Shown one piece after another: positions 1 through 6,989 of a DNA stretch of 10,008 bases. Under the pieces are notes generated by a model. It was not told the origin of the DNA. It saw only the letters and a program-made list of their open reading frames with translations, and did no database searches. The position numbers and the translations under genes are program-made. Source of the stretch: Bifidobacterium breve (GTDB lineage Bacteria; Actinomycetota; Acidimicrobiia; Acidimicrobiales; Ilumatobacteraceae); the NCBI GenBank assembly GCA_945896935.1, contig CAMDER010000054.1, forward strand, positions 1-10,008, written 5' to 3'. Numbering within the stretch: the first letter of the stretch is position 1; each line of letters begins with the position of its first letter.

Positions 1-5
1 GTTTT

Positions 6-82
6 GGTCTCGTGGTGAAGTTGGAGTTCACGCCGGCCTGTCAAGCCGGAGGTCGCGGGTTCGAGTCCCGTCGGGACCGCCA
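6..82 (+). tRNA. tRNA-Asp (anticodon GTC)
   Basis: A full cloverleaf can be drawn. The acceptor stem pairs 6-12 with 72-78 (one G-T wobble), the D stem 15-18 with 28-31, the anticodon stem 33-37 with 45-49, and the T stem 55-59 with 67-71. The seven-base anticodon loop at 38-44 reads CTGTCAA, giving anticodon GTC at 40-42 (aspartate). The discriminator is G79, and the 3' CCA is encoded at 80-82, unlike in the next tRNA. It is probably co-transcribed with tRNA-Phe 28 bases downstream. Mycobacteria carry a Glu-Asp-Phe tRNA order, so a tRNA-Glu just left of the window is possible but not seen. Confidence 0.96.
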
Positions 83-108
83 GTGCGTGTGGGGAAACCC
101 ACAAGCAC
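83..108 (+). other. Hairpin in the spacer between the two tRNAs
   Basis: Almost the whole spacer folds on itself. GTGC at 83-86 pairs with GCAC at 105-108. After one G/A mismatch (87/104), TGTGGG at 88-93 pairs with CCCACA at 98-103 around a GAAA loop of the GNRA type. No T-run follows, so it is not an intrinsic terminator. A plausible role is to hold the tRNA precursor in a form that RNases can process between the two tRNAs. The stem is read directly; the role is inferred. Confidence 0.6.
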
Positions 109-110
109 AC

Positions 111-183
111 GGTCGAGTAGCTCAGTCGGCAGAGCGTCCGCCTGAAAAGCGGAAGGTCACCGGATCGACGCCGGTCTCGACCA
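111..183 (+). tRNA. tRNA-Phe (anticodon GAA)
   Basis: The acceptor stem 111-117 pairs perfectly with 176-182, the D stem 120-123 with 132-135, and the anticodon stem 137-141 with 149-153. The loop CTGAAAA at 142-148 gives anticodon GAA at 144-146 (phenylalanine). The discriminator is A183. The next bases are CTTC, so CCA is not encoded and must be added after the 3' end is trimmed. The acyltransferase start codon follows after only four bases, so this gene's 3' processing also defines the 5' end of that mRNA if the two are co-transcribed. Confidence 0.96.
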
Positions 184-187
184 CTTC

Positions 188-2341
188 ATGTTTAGACGCG
201 ATATCGAAGGCCTTCGGGCACTGGCTGTCGGCTTCGTCATTCTCTTTCACGCCAAGTTTCTTGGTCTCACTGGCGGATTCATCGGAGTTGATGTCTTCTT
301 CGTCGTGTCCGGTTTTCTGATCACGTCATTATTGATCAACGAGCATTCGTCAGTTGGCAAGATTTCGCTGAAGAATTTCTATGCTCGCCGAGCCCGTCGC
401 CTCTTGCCAGCATCCGCACTCGTTATTGCGGTCACTGCACTGGCAAGTCGTATCTGGCTTGAACCACTTCGGCTCAAAGACATCGGCACTGATGCAGTGG
501 CCAGCGGAGGGTTCTTCTCCAACATTTTGTTTGGTATTCGCAGCACCGATTACTTACAGGCCGGACAGCCACCGTCACCTTTCCAACATTTTTGGTCGCT
601 TTCGGTTGAAGAGCAGTTCTACATTGTGTGGCCCGCGCTTTTGATCGTGTTGCTTTGGAAATCGCGGGATCGACATACGCGAGCAATTGTCGCAATCGCA
701 ACGCTGAGCATTATTTCGCTTTCGCTTTGCATTTGGCAGACAACACAATCTCAGCCGTGGGCATTCTTTGGTTTGCATACTCGGGCTTGGGAGCTTGGTA
801 TCGGTGCACTCGTTGCCTTGTCGTGGAAACACATTGAACAACTTCCCACCAATTTCCGCGCCGTCATTGGTTGGCTTGGATTATTCGCCATTGTCGTCAG
901 CGGACTCACGATCACTGAAAAGCTCGCATTCCCTGGCAAGTTGGCGTTGCTGCCCGTTGTCGCAACTGCACTTGTTCTCATGGCTGGACAACATACGCAT
1001 TGGGGACCGCAACGAATTCTTTCAATTAAACCCTTGCAATGGATCGGTGCCCGCTCGTACTCGATCTACTTGTGGCATTGGCCAGTTCTGATCATTGCCG
1101 AATCGCACGCAGGGCGAGATTTGCGGGTCAGCGAACGCATCATTGCCATTGCCGCCGCAGTCATCGCCGCATCACTCTCGCATCACTTCTTAGAAAATCC
1201 AGTACGCCATTCGGTTTCTCTACAAGCAAAGCCACGACTCGCACTCATGGTTGGCGGAGCATTGATCGTGATGAGTATCGGCATTGGGTTTGTTCTACGA
1301 ACTTCATCGGTTGCGCTCAGTACCGATCTCATTGCTGAAGCACCAGTTGCGCTCACAACCACCACTACGTCAACAACGGCACCGATTGTTGCTTCTGAGA
1401 GCACGACTGCACCGCTCGAGACCACGACATCAATTGCGACAATTCCTGAAGGTCCGCCTCCGGCCATTGTCAATGCTGTTGCACCAATTGATGCAGTCAT
1501 TACCGGCGCACTTACCGACGAAGTCCCGGCAAACTTGCAACCATCATTGCGCGGTGCGTCAGGCGACAAACCCGAAATATATGACAACGGTTGCCACGTC
1601 AACTTGATTGCTATTGAACCTAAGGTTTGTGTGTACGGAGACACCGAATCTGATTTCACCGTTGCGCTCTACGGCGACTCACACGCTGCTCAATGGTTTC
1701 CAGCACTCAATCAAATTGCCCTTGAACGTCAATGGCGATTAGTCATTCTGACCAAGATGGGTTGCACCACAATTGATCTGATCACTGCTAATTCATTGGT
1801 TGGTCCCACGTATCCAGGTTGCCGACCATGGCGGGAAAAAGTTCTTGAGCGTTTCGCCGCAGAAAATGTTCGCGTGGTTTTTATGACCAGCTCAAATCGT
1901 TTAACCGATCCAGCCACTGGCCAACCATTTGCTGATTCAATCGTCAAGGCTGGTTTTGCTACTTTGATTCCACAGTTACAAGGCATGAGCATCAGCCCGA
2001 TTGTGATTACCGATACTCCTTATCCCGGAACCGATGTGCCCATTTGTTTGTCAAAAGCCATCAAGAATGTCGGCTCATGTGCATTCAGCCGTGACAAGGG
2101 AATTCGCGCCAATCGTCAACAGACCAGCGTTGATGTGGCTGTTGAAAACAACGCCCAATACTTAGACGTCAGTCATTGGGTATGTTCGCTTGATACATGC
2201 CCAGTCATTACTGGAAACATTTTGATGTATCGCGATTCACATCACCTCACGACTACGTACGTTCAATTTTTAACGCCGTTAATTGATGCAGCAGTCGCGC
2301 CTTATGTCGACGGCGTGAGGTCGCGAATCAGTGCTTCTTGA
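188..2341 (+). CDS. OafA/YrhL-type membrane O-acyltransferase with C-terminal SGNH domain
   Basis: A 717-residue, two-part protein expected to O-acetylate (or otherwise acylate) a surface polysaccharide or peptidoglycan-like polymer. Residues about 1-340 are the multi-pass acyltransferase-3 domain: the opening motif IEGLRALAV at 6-14, the candidate catalytic His21, the basic FYARRARRLLP loop, and FWSLSVEEQFY around 135-145. A last membrane segment at about 352-370 leads to a Thr/Ser-rich linker (about 388-415) and then an extracytoplasmic SGNH hydrolase-like domain. That domain has GDSH at 496-499 (nucleophile Ser498), Asn570 in the third block, and Asp683-x-x-His686. Eight cysteines in this C-terminal part suggest disulfides outside the membrane. 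The start is fixed by the conserved N-terminus, because homologues begin only a few residues before this motif. It lies four bases after tRNA-Phe, leaving no room for a Shine-Dalgarno site outside the tRNA. The last 40 bases overlap tesB on the other strand. The exact polymer substrate is unknown. Confidence 0.93.
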   Translation: MFRRDIEGLRALAVGFVILFHAKFLGLTGGFIGVDVFFVVSGFLITSLLINEHSSVGKISLKNFYARRARRLLPASALVIAVTALASRIWLEPLRLKDIGTDAVASGGFFSNILFGIRSTDYLQAGQPPSPFQHFWSLSVEEQFYIVWPALLIVLLWKSRDRHTRAIVAIATLSIISLSLCIWQTTQSQPWAFFGLHTRAWELGIGALVALSWKHIEQLPTNFRAVIGWLGLFAIVVSGLTITEKLAFPGKLALLPVVATALVLMAGQHTHWGPQRILSIKPLQWIGARSYSIYLWHWPVLIIAESHAGRDLRVSERIIAIAAAVIAASLSHHFLENPVRHSVSLQAKPRLALMVGGALIVMSIGIGFVLRTSSVALSTDLIAEAPVALTTTTTSTTAPIVASESTTAPLETTTSIATIPEGPPPAIVNAVAPIDAVITGALTDEVPANLQPSLRGASGDKPEIYDNGCHVNLIAIEPKVCVYGDTESDFTVALYGDSHAAQWFPALNQIALERQWRLVILTKMGCTTIDLITANSLVGPTYPGCRPWREKVLERFAAENVRVVFMTSSNRLTDPATGQPFADSIVKAGFATLIPQLQGMSISPIVITDTPYPGTDVPICLSKAIKNVGSCAFSRDKGIRANRQQTSVDVAVENNAQYLDVSHWVCSLDTCPVITGNILMYRDSHHLTTTYVQFLTPLIDAAVAPYVDGVRSRISAS

Positions 2342-3135
2342 GCAACTGTCGCCACCAAGACGCCATCTTCACTGAAGACATGACCAAGGGCAAGCCCACG
2401 ATTACTGCCTAATGAATGACACGTGAAATCGTGCAGATGCCAGCGATCACTTTGAATTGGTCGGTGAAACCAAATGGTGTGATCAAGACTGGCTCCTTGA
2501 AAGTTGCGATGATTTTCTGGTCGCAATGAAATCTCGGGATGGGTTCGTACAACTGCATCGGTTGGCAAGTCGTCACTGAGATAAGCAAACGCACAGCGAT
2601 GCAAAAGTTGCGCCCGCTGATCGCCGGGATCGCCCAATTCTTCGGTCACTCTGAACCAAGCCATGGCCCGACCGGAACCTTCGCGTCCATCGGCTGGGTG
2701 ATCGGCCTTTTCAATCCAACGCCGATCAAAGAAATCAGACCATGTTGAGTTGGTCATTTTGTCCGGGAGAGGAACGCCAGTCGGAAAACCAATGGGTTGC
2801 ACATCTGCAGCTTGTTCAAATCGCTGAAAACTTGCTTCCAAGTTGAGAATTGCTCCACTTTCTTGACGAGCCACCACACGACGAGTACAAAAACTTTTAC
2901 CGTTACGAATACGATCAACTTCGTATCGCACCGTGTCTTTCGGACTTCCACGCCGAATGAAATAGGCCCGCAATGAATGAGGCTCCATATCGGGCTCGAC
3001 TGTTTCGGCTGCCGCCCACAACGCTTGCGCAACAATATGTCCGCCGTATAAGCCACCCCACGGGTATTCACGGCCTGCTCCGACAAATGTGTCGACGCCA
3101 TGAGGTTCAAGGGCGAAAAGTTGTTGAATGGTCAC
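2302..3135 (-). CDS. tesB: Acyl-CoA thioesterase II
   Basis: A 277-residue double-hotdog thioesterase that hydrolyses acyl-CoA to free fatty acid and CoA in the cytoplasm; typical TesB proteins are about 280-290 residues. Visible family marks are the first-hotdog motif GGLYGGHIVAQAL near residue 30, GKSFCTRRVVA around 80-90 (family RSF-TRRV), and SLDHTIWFHRP at 216-226 holding the likely catalytic Asp218. VATVAQEALIR near the end holds Gln266. The usual Thr/Ser of the Asp-Thr/Ser-Gln triad would fall in the segment DFTCHSLGSNRG (236-247), where the residue aligned with the E. coli Thr appears to be His or Cys, so the third residue is unclear. The start is GTG; an in-frame stop lies four codons upstream, and no earlier start exists. 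Its 3' end overlaps the convergent acyltransferase gene. It lies 41 bases downstream of pyrE in the same direction and may share its transcript. Confidence 0.93.
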   Translation of the reverse strand: MTIQQLFALEPHGVDTFVGAGREYPWGGLYGGHIVAQALWAAAETVEPDMEPHSLRAYFIRRGSPKDTVRYEVDRIRNGKSFCTRRVVARQESGAILNLEASFQRFEQAADVQPIGFPTGVPLPDKMTNSTWSDFFDRRWIEKADHPADGREGSGRAMAWFRVTEELGDPGDQRAQLLHRCAFAYLSDDLPTDAVVRTHPEISLRPENHRNFQGASLDHTIWFHRPIQSDRWHLHDFTCHSLGSNRGLALGHVFSEDGVLVATVAQEALIRDLTPST

Positions 3136-3176
3136 GCCGTCAGGCTATGACGCATTAATGAATACCCGCTTTCGAA

Positions 3177-3758
3177 TTATGTGCCGTATCCATAACCCAA
3201 GTCGAGTGCAGTCAGCATGGGCACAAACGGAATTCCGCGTTCGGCAGCCATTGCTCCACACGTACCACCGCGGTCGACGACGACCGTAATCAGCACCGGA
3301 ATCGCCCCAAATGCAACGACAGCGTCTACTGCTTCCATGATTGAGGTACCACGAGTCACAGTGTCTTCTGTAATGACGACTTTGTCGCCAGGTTGCAAAG
3401 CACCGGCAATGCGCCCGGTCACACCATGATCTTTGGCCTCTTTACGAACGCTAAAACTTCGTAAGTCAAAGCCGCGTGTCGCCGCAACGGCGGCAATGCC
3501 ATACGCGACAGGATCAGCACCCATCGTCAATCCGCCGATCGCCACAGCATCGGTGGGGATGAGTGTCAGGGCAACATCTGCCATCAGCACCACGCCGTCG
3601 GCCCGACAGGCCGTTTGTTTTGTATCGAGAAACCATGAACTGCTTGCTCCTGATTTCAAAGTGAAGTTGCCCGTCTTCAGCGAATGGCGAAGAACGTGTT
3701 CGCGCAAGGCTTGGCGAGCAGGGTCAAGAGTAGGTAGTGCATTCAAAAAATTACTCAT
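3177..3758 (-). CDS. pyrE: Orotate phosphoribosyltransferase
   Basis: A 193-residue enzyme of UMP synthesis. It joins orotate and PRPP to give orotidine 5'-phosphate and pyrophosphate, acting as a cytoplasmic dimer. The substrate-binding segment TLKSGASSSWFLDTK lies near residue 35. The mobile catalytic loop RKEAKDHG is at 105-112. The PRPP-binding motif VVITEDTVTRGTS is at 127-139, with the acidic pair Glu131-Asp132 in place of the commoner Asp-Asp. Length fits the family (roughly 170-215). ATG is taken as the start because the N-terminus matches the expected helix before the substrate segment; no strong Shine-Dalgarno sequence is seen upstream. It may lead a short pyrE-tesB transcript and is divergent from the small basic protein gene. 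Confidence 0.96.
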   Translation of the reverse strand: MSNFLNALPTLDPARQALREHVLRHSLKTGNFTLKSGASSSWFLDTKQTACRADGVVLMADVALTLIPTDAVAIGGLTMGADPVAYGIAAVAATRGFDLRSFSVRKEAKDHGVTGRIAGALQPGDKVVITEDTVTRGTSIMEAVDAVVAFGAIPVLITVVVDRGGTCGAMAAERGIPFVPMLTALDLGYGYGT

Positions 3759-3812
3759 CGGTAATTACAGTAGTGCGCGAATTGTCGTCGTGTATCTCTT
3801 TGTGAGACTCTC

Positions 3813-3833
3813 CTGTATCAGCAATAAATACAG
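3813..3833. promoter_or_regulatory. Inverted repeat between pyrE and the divergent small gene
   Basis: CTGTAT at 3813-3818 and ATACAG at 3828-3833 form a perfect 6-bp inverted repeat with a 9-base AT-rich centre, inside the 155-base divergent intergenic region. It could be an operator serving pyrE or a weak hairpin in the pyrE leader. A repeat this short can arise by chance, so this is only a candidate. Apart from this and the -10-like element described separately, nothing else is clear between 3759 and 3913. Confidence 0.25.
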
Positions 3834-3885
3834 TGATTTCTTGAGAAAATCGTCACAATTTCTTAGGTACAAATACATCGCTTTA

Positions 3886-3891
3886 CATAAT
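3886..3891 (+). promoter_or_regulatory. Possible -10 element for the small basic protein gene
   Basis: CATAAT matches five of six bases of the -10 consensus TATAAT. No good -35 box lies 16-18 bases upstream. If it is used, transcription would start around 3897-3900 and give a leader of about 15 bases before the ATG at 3914. An in-frame ATG at 3890 would then lie inside the promoter and could not be the start. Low confidence. Confidence 0.3.
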
Positions 3892-3913
3892 GGACAGTCA
3901 TATATTGACAACT

Positions 3914-4315
3914 ATGGCAGCACCGAAAACACCAATGTCTAAATCTCATAAGGCGGCTTTGGCGGTTGGACGAGCAGAGAGTCGAACTGTTCGTGATTAT
4001 CTTGAAGCAGTTCGCCGCAATAAGCCAAAGCGCGGACGTAAGCGCACACCAGATTCGATCAAAAAGCGCCTGGCAGTTATTGAAAACGAATTCGCAGATT
4101 CAGATGCAATTACGCAACTGAAGTTGTCCCAAGAACGTCTTGACTTAGCAATGGAACTTTCCGAAATGACATCTGCTCAACAAATCGGACCACTTGAAAA
4201 AGCTTTCGTCAAAGTTGCTCGTTCATATGGCGACCGCAATGGAATCACTTACACCGCATGGCGCGAAATTGGTGTTGATCCAGCGGTCCTGAAAAAAGCC
4301 GGAATTACTCGCTGA
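3914..4315 (+). CDS. Small basic conserved protein of unknown function
   Basis: A 133-residue protein without a signal peptide or membrane segment. Its N-terminal half is strongly basic: SKSHKAALAVGR, then a Lys/Arg-rich stretch KPKRGRKRTPDSIKKR near residues 39-54 whose RGRKR core resembles an AT-hook. A charged helical part follows (about 55-85, likely coiled: VIENEFADSDAITQLKLSQERLDLAMEL). The C-terminus is compact and ends in YTAWREIGVDPAVLKKAGITR. I recall similar proteins in many actinobacteria annotated only as hypothetical, but cannot check that here. The layout (basic stretch, helix, small C-terminal domain) would suit a nucleic-acid-associated protein, which is inference. ATG 3914 is preferred; ATG 3890 overlaps a -10-like element, and ATG 3935 (126 residues) is an alternative since neither has a clear ribosome-binding site. 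It ends three bases from the convergent purB stop. Confidence 0.8.
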   Translation: MAAPKTPMSKSHKAALAVGRAESRTVRDYLEAVRRNKPKRGRKRTPDSIKKRLAVIENEFADSDAITQLKLSQERLDLAMELSEMTSAQQIGPLEKAFVKVARSYGDRNGITYTAWREIGVDPAVLKKAGITR

Positions 4316-4318
4316 TCA

Positions 4319-5629
4319 TTAAACGTCGAGTGCGTCAAGGGCAGTGAATACTTGTCCGATGTGCACTAACGAACGCTTCAGGTCAAAAGCTTCGTCAAGA
4401 ACCTTTTTGTCAACGCGTTCTAACCGGGAATCGGCTTCAAGCACCGAGCGAAAATCTTGTGAACGCTCCCATGAAGTAGCTGCTGCTTCTTGAACTATTC
4501 GATAAGCCTCATCGCGAGTTAGGCCAGATTGAACTAGCGCCAAGAGAACTGGCTGGCTAAAAACCAATCCATGGCTTGAGTACAAATTGAGTTTCATCCG
4601 CTCTGGAGAAACCTGAAGGCCTTCAAGAAGTCGACGTAGACGATGCATGACGTAATGCGCCATCAACGACGAGTCGGGAAGAACGACGCGTTCAACCGAA
4701 CTATGCGAAATATCTCGCTCGTGCCATAACGCCACATCTTGCATTGCGGCTTGGAGATTTCCGCGAAGAACGCGAGAGAGGCCAGTGATTGTTTCGGCAG
4801 AGATTGGGTTGCGCTTATGTGGCATTGCCGACGAACCTTTTTGTCCTGGCTTGAAACCTTCTTCAACTTCGCGCACTTCGGTTCGTTGAAGATGACGCAA
4901 CTCAACAGCGATCATTTCGCACGTATTACCAACAGCGGCACAGGCCCACATGTATTCAGCATGTCGATCACGAGAAATCACTTGAGTTGCTGGGACTGCT
5001 TTCAGACCCAAGGCGTGGGCAACATGCTGTTCAACTTTCGGATCAACATTTGAATACGTGCCGACCGCGCCAGACAGTTTGCACACTGCGATATTTTCAC
5101 GGGCAGCGATCAACCGACTGCGATCGCGATCAATTTGCAAGGCCCACAACGCAACTTTGGCGCCGAATGTGGTTGGTTCGGCATGCACGCCATGCGTTCG
5201 TCCAATCATCACCGTGTCGCGATGCGCCTTAGCTAAACTCACAACGACCCGTAGAAGCTTTGATGATGCATCAATAAGAAGGTCGGCAGCATCGCGCAAC
5301 ATCCAGCACCAAGCCGTATCAACGATGTCACTTGATGTGAGGCCGTAATGGATCCATGTACCAGCAGAACCGCCAATTCGCGACTGCAAAATGTCCACAA
5401 ATGCCGCAACATCGTGATCGGTGATCTTTTCGCGATCGAGGACGTCATCTATAAAACGTGCGTCGACGACTGGGGTATTTGCTCGACACGTCGCAGCATC
5501 GGCTGTAGGAACAACTCCCAACACACTGTGCGCTTCGGTTGCCAGTAATTCAATTTCGACCCAACGACCAAAACGAGATTCGTCTGAGAAGACCGATTCC
5601 ATTTCGGGTAATGAGTAGCGAGGGATCAT
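4319..5629 (-). CDS. purB: Adenylosuccinate lyase
   Basis: A 436-residue enzyme that splits succinyl-AICAR to AICAR plus fumarate and adenylosuccinate to AMP plus fumarate, so it acts twice in purine synthesis. Family marks of the fumarase/aspartase superfamily are visible: GRTHGVHAEPTTFG with catalytic-type histidines at 146 and 149, and the signature SSAMPHKRNP at 266-275 with the mobile-loop catalytic serine. The N-terminus MIPRYSLPEM is the usual PurB start. A longer reading frame begins 11 codons upstream, but the ATG at 5629 is chosen because GGAGGT lies five bases before it. Its ATG overlaps the purA stop as ATGA, giving translational coupling; PurA makes the adenylosuccinate that PurB cleaves. 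It is convergent with the small basic protein gene, with only three bases between stops and no room for a separate terminator. Confidence 0.97.
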   Translation of the reverse strand: MIPRYSLPEMESVFSDESRFGRWVEIELLATEAHSVLGVVPTADAATCRANTPVVDARFIDDVLDREKITDHDVAAFVDILQSRIGGSAGTWIHYGLTSSDIVDTAWCWMLRDAADLLIDASSKLLRVVVSLAKAHRDTVMIGRTHGVHAEPTTFGAKVALWALQIDRDRSRLIAARENIAVCKLSGAVGTYSNVDPKVEQHVAHALGLKAVPATQVISRDRHAEYMWACAAVGNTCEMIAVELRHLQRTEVREVEEGFKPGQKGSSAMPHKRNPISAETITGLSRVLRGNLQAAMQDVALWHERDISHSSVERVVLPDSSLMAHYVMHRLRRLLEGLQVSPERMKLNLYSSHGLVFSQPVLLALVQSGLTRDEAYRIVQEAAATSWERSQDFRSVLEADSRLERVDKKVLDEAFDLKRSLVHIGQVFTALDALDV

Positions 5630-6924
5630 GTCGTACCTCCAAATATTGAAGCGGAAGTCCAATCAAGTACATCATCACGTTCAGGACCGACACCGATGAT
5701 GCGAATTGGAATTCCAGATTCACGTTCGACTGCAGTTATAAAGGCTCGAGCTTCGGCGGGAAGATCTTTTACTGATCGGCAATTTCGCAATTCGGTTTTC
5801 CAACCTGGCAAGGTGATGTAGTCGGCAACAACTTGACCAAGCACATCACTGCGATCAGGATAACCATGTATGAGTTCGCCATTGATGCGATAGCCCGTAC
5901 AAACCTTCACTTCATCAAATGTGTCTAAGACATCGAGTTTCGTCAAGGCCAACTCGGTGAGTGAGTTGATGCGACCCGCATGACGCAACATCACACAGTC
6001 AACCCAACCGGTTCGGCGACGGCGACCAGTCACAGTGCCGAACTCGCGACCAATGTCCACTAACTTCTCACCAGTCTCACCAAGGGTTTCAGTCGGGAAA
6101 GGTCCAGAACCAACACGAGTTGTGTAGGCCTTGGTAATTCCGATGATGCGATCAAGTAATCGTGGACCTATCCCTGATCCGACACTTGCCCCACCTGCGG
6201 TTGGATTCGATGACGTCACAAACGGATAGGTGCCATGGTCAAGGTCAAGGAAGGTTGCCTGAGCACCTTCGAGCAAGATGTCTTGACCCGCGTCAACTGC
6301 GTCGTGCAAGAGACCGACGGTGTCGCCGATATACGGCTGCAAACGTTTCGCGTATTCAACGAACTCTGAAACGATGCGTTCAACATCAAGGGCCTCGCCA
6401 CCCGCGTGAACAACATTGATACTTTCGGCTATCGCCCGTTCGCGAACCTGCACGGCAAATGTTTGCAAGTCGACACATTCGCCAACTCGAATACCAACGC
6501 GGCGAGCCTTATCGGCGTACGCCGGTCCAATTCCCTTGAGCGTCGTCCCGATCTTGTTGTCCCCCAAGTTGCCTTCTGAGATCGCATCCCACGATTGGTG
6601 CCACGGAAAGATCAATTGAGCCAGGCTTGAGACGGTCAATTTGCCGCATGAAATGCCGCGCGATTCAAGGCGATCGATTTCGGCAAAGAGTGTCGGCATA
6701 TCTACGACAACCCCATTGCCAATGACCGGAGTGACGTGGTCGTACAAAACTCCAGACGGAATGAGCTGCAGGGCGTACTTCTCGGTACCAACGACAACGG
6801 TGTGACCAGCGTTGTGTCCACCTTGATAGCGAGCGACCACCGAATTCTCTCGGGCAAGAAGGTCGATGACCTTGGCTTTGCCTTCATCACCCCACTGGGC
6901 TCCGACGACGACGGTGACTGACAT
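5626..6924 (-). CDS. purA: Adenylosuccinate synthetase
   Basis: A 432-residue enzyme that joins IMP and aspartate using GTP to form adenylosuccinate, the first committed step to AMP. Length matches the family (about 430). The N-terminal GTP/IMP loop reads GAQWGDEGKAK at 8-18 with Asp13; GGHNAGHT at 35-42 contains His41, the partner catalytic residue. Further marks are GIGPAYADK in the first half, EGAQATFLDLDHGTYPFVTSSNPTAGG from 219, and TGRRRRTGW at 299-307 with the aspartate-binding region Arg303. One oddity is Ala17 where the signature normally has Gly (QWGDEGKGK). The start ATG is supported by AGGAG six bases upstream. The stop overlaps the purB start. The gene is divergent from the ABC importer operon across about 200 bases of intergenic DNA. 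Confidence 0.97.
   Translation of the reverse strand: MSVTVVVGAQWGDEGKAKVIDLLARENSVVARYQGGHNAGHTVVVGTEKYALQLIPSGVLYDHVTPVIGNGVVVDMPTLFAEIDRLESRGISCGKLTVSSLAQLIFPWHQSWDAISEGNLGDNKIGTTLKGIGPAYADKARRVGIRVGECVDLQTFAVQVRERAIAESINVVHAGGEALDVERIVSEFVEYAKRLQPYIGDTVGLLHDAVDAGQDILLEGAQATFLDLDHGTYPFVTSSNPTAGGASVGSGIGPRLLDRIIGITKAYTTRVGSGPFPTETLGETGEKLVDIGREFGTVTGRRRRTGWVDCVMLRHAGRINSLTELALTKLDVLDTFDEVKVCTGYRINGELIHGYPDRSDVLGQVVADYITLPGWKTELRNCRSVKDLPAEARAFITAVERESGIPIRIIGVGPERDDVLDWTSASIFGGTT
5635..5640 (-). promoter_or_regulatory. Ribosome-binding site of purB
   Basis: GGAGGT on the minus strand lies inside the last codons of purA, five bases before ATG 5629. It is close to the ideal Shine-Dalgarno sequence and decides the purB start over the in-frame ATG at 5662. 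Confidence 0.9.
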
Positions 6925-6930
6925 GGCACG

Positions 6931-6935
6931 CTCCT
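6931..6935 (-). promoter_or_regulatory. Ribosome-binding site of purA
   Basis: AGGAG on the minus strand, six bases before the purA ATG at 6924. It supports that start. Confidence 0.85.
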
Positions 6936-6959
6936 AATAAATGAGGGGAACGTAACGAC

Positions 6960-6989
6960 ACCCTACTTGCTCGGTTGATTTTGAGTGAA
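6960..6989 (-). promoter_or_regulatory. Possible purA promoter
   Basis: On the minus strand TTCACT (6984-6989; four of six matches to TTGACA) is followed after 18 bases by TAGGGT (6960-6965; keeps the key T, A and final T of TATAAT). Transcription would begin near 6953 and leave a leader of about 30 bases containing the AGGAG site. Both boxes are weak matches, so this is a candidate only. Confidence 0.25.

Noticed and set aside
12..320. Open frame of 102 codons across both tRNA genes and the acyltransferase start
   Set aside because: It runs through two well-formed tRNAs and is out of frame with a clearly conserved protein.
1349..1432. Thr-rich stretch in the acyltransferase as a DNA tandem repeat
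   Set aside because: The codons vary and no regular period is present; it is a low-complexity linker between membrane and SGNH domains.
1183..1659. 158-codon open frame antisense to the acyltransferase
   Set aside because: Low-complexity Val/Ala/Ser sequence produced by the Thr-rich linker and neighbouring codons of the real gene.
184..2341. Acyltransferase as cargo of an element integrated at tRNA-Phe
   Set aside because: No integrase and no repeat of the tRNA 3' end elsewhere in the window; codon use is like the neighbouring genes.
3433..3942. 169-codon open frame antisense to pyrE
   Set aside because: It mirrors pyrE codons, crosses the intergenic region and has no recognisable protein features.
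4308..4331. Inverted repeat ACTCG...CGAGT at the junction of the small gene and purB, as a shared terminator
   Set aside because: Only five pairs, a 14-base loop and no T-run on either side.
5630..5662. Longer purB start at ATG 5662
   Set aside because: The 11 extra residues match nothing expected, and GGAGGT is placed exactly for the ATG at 5629.
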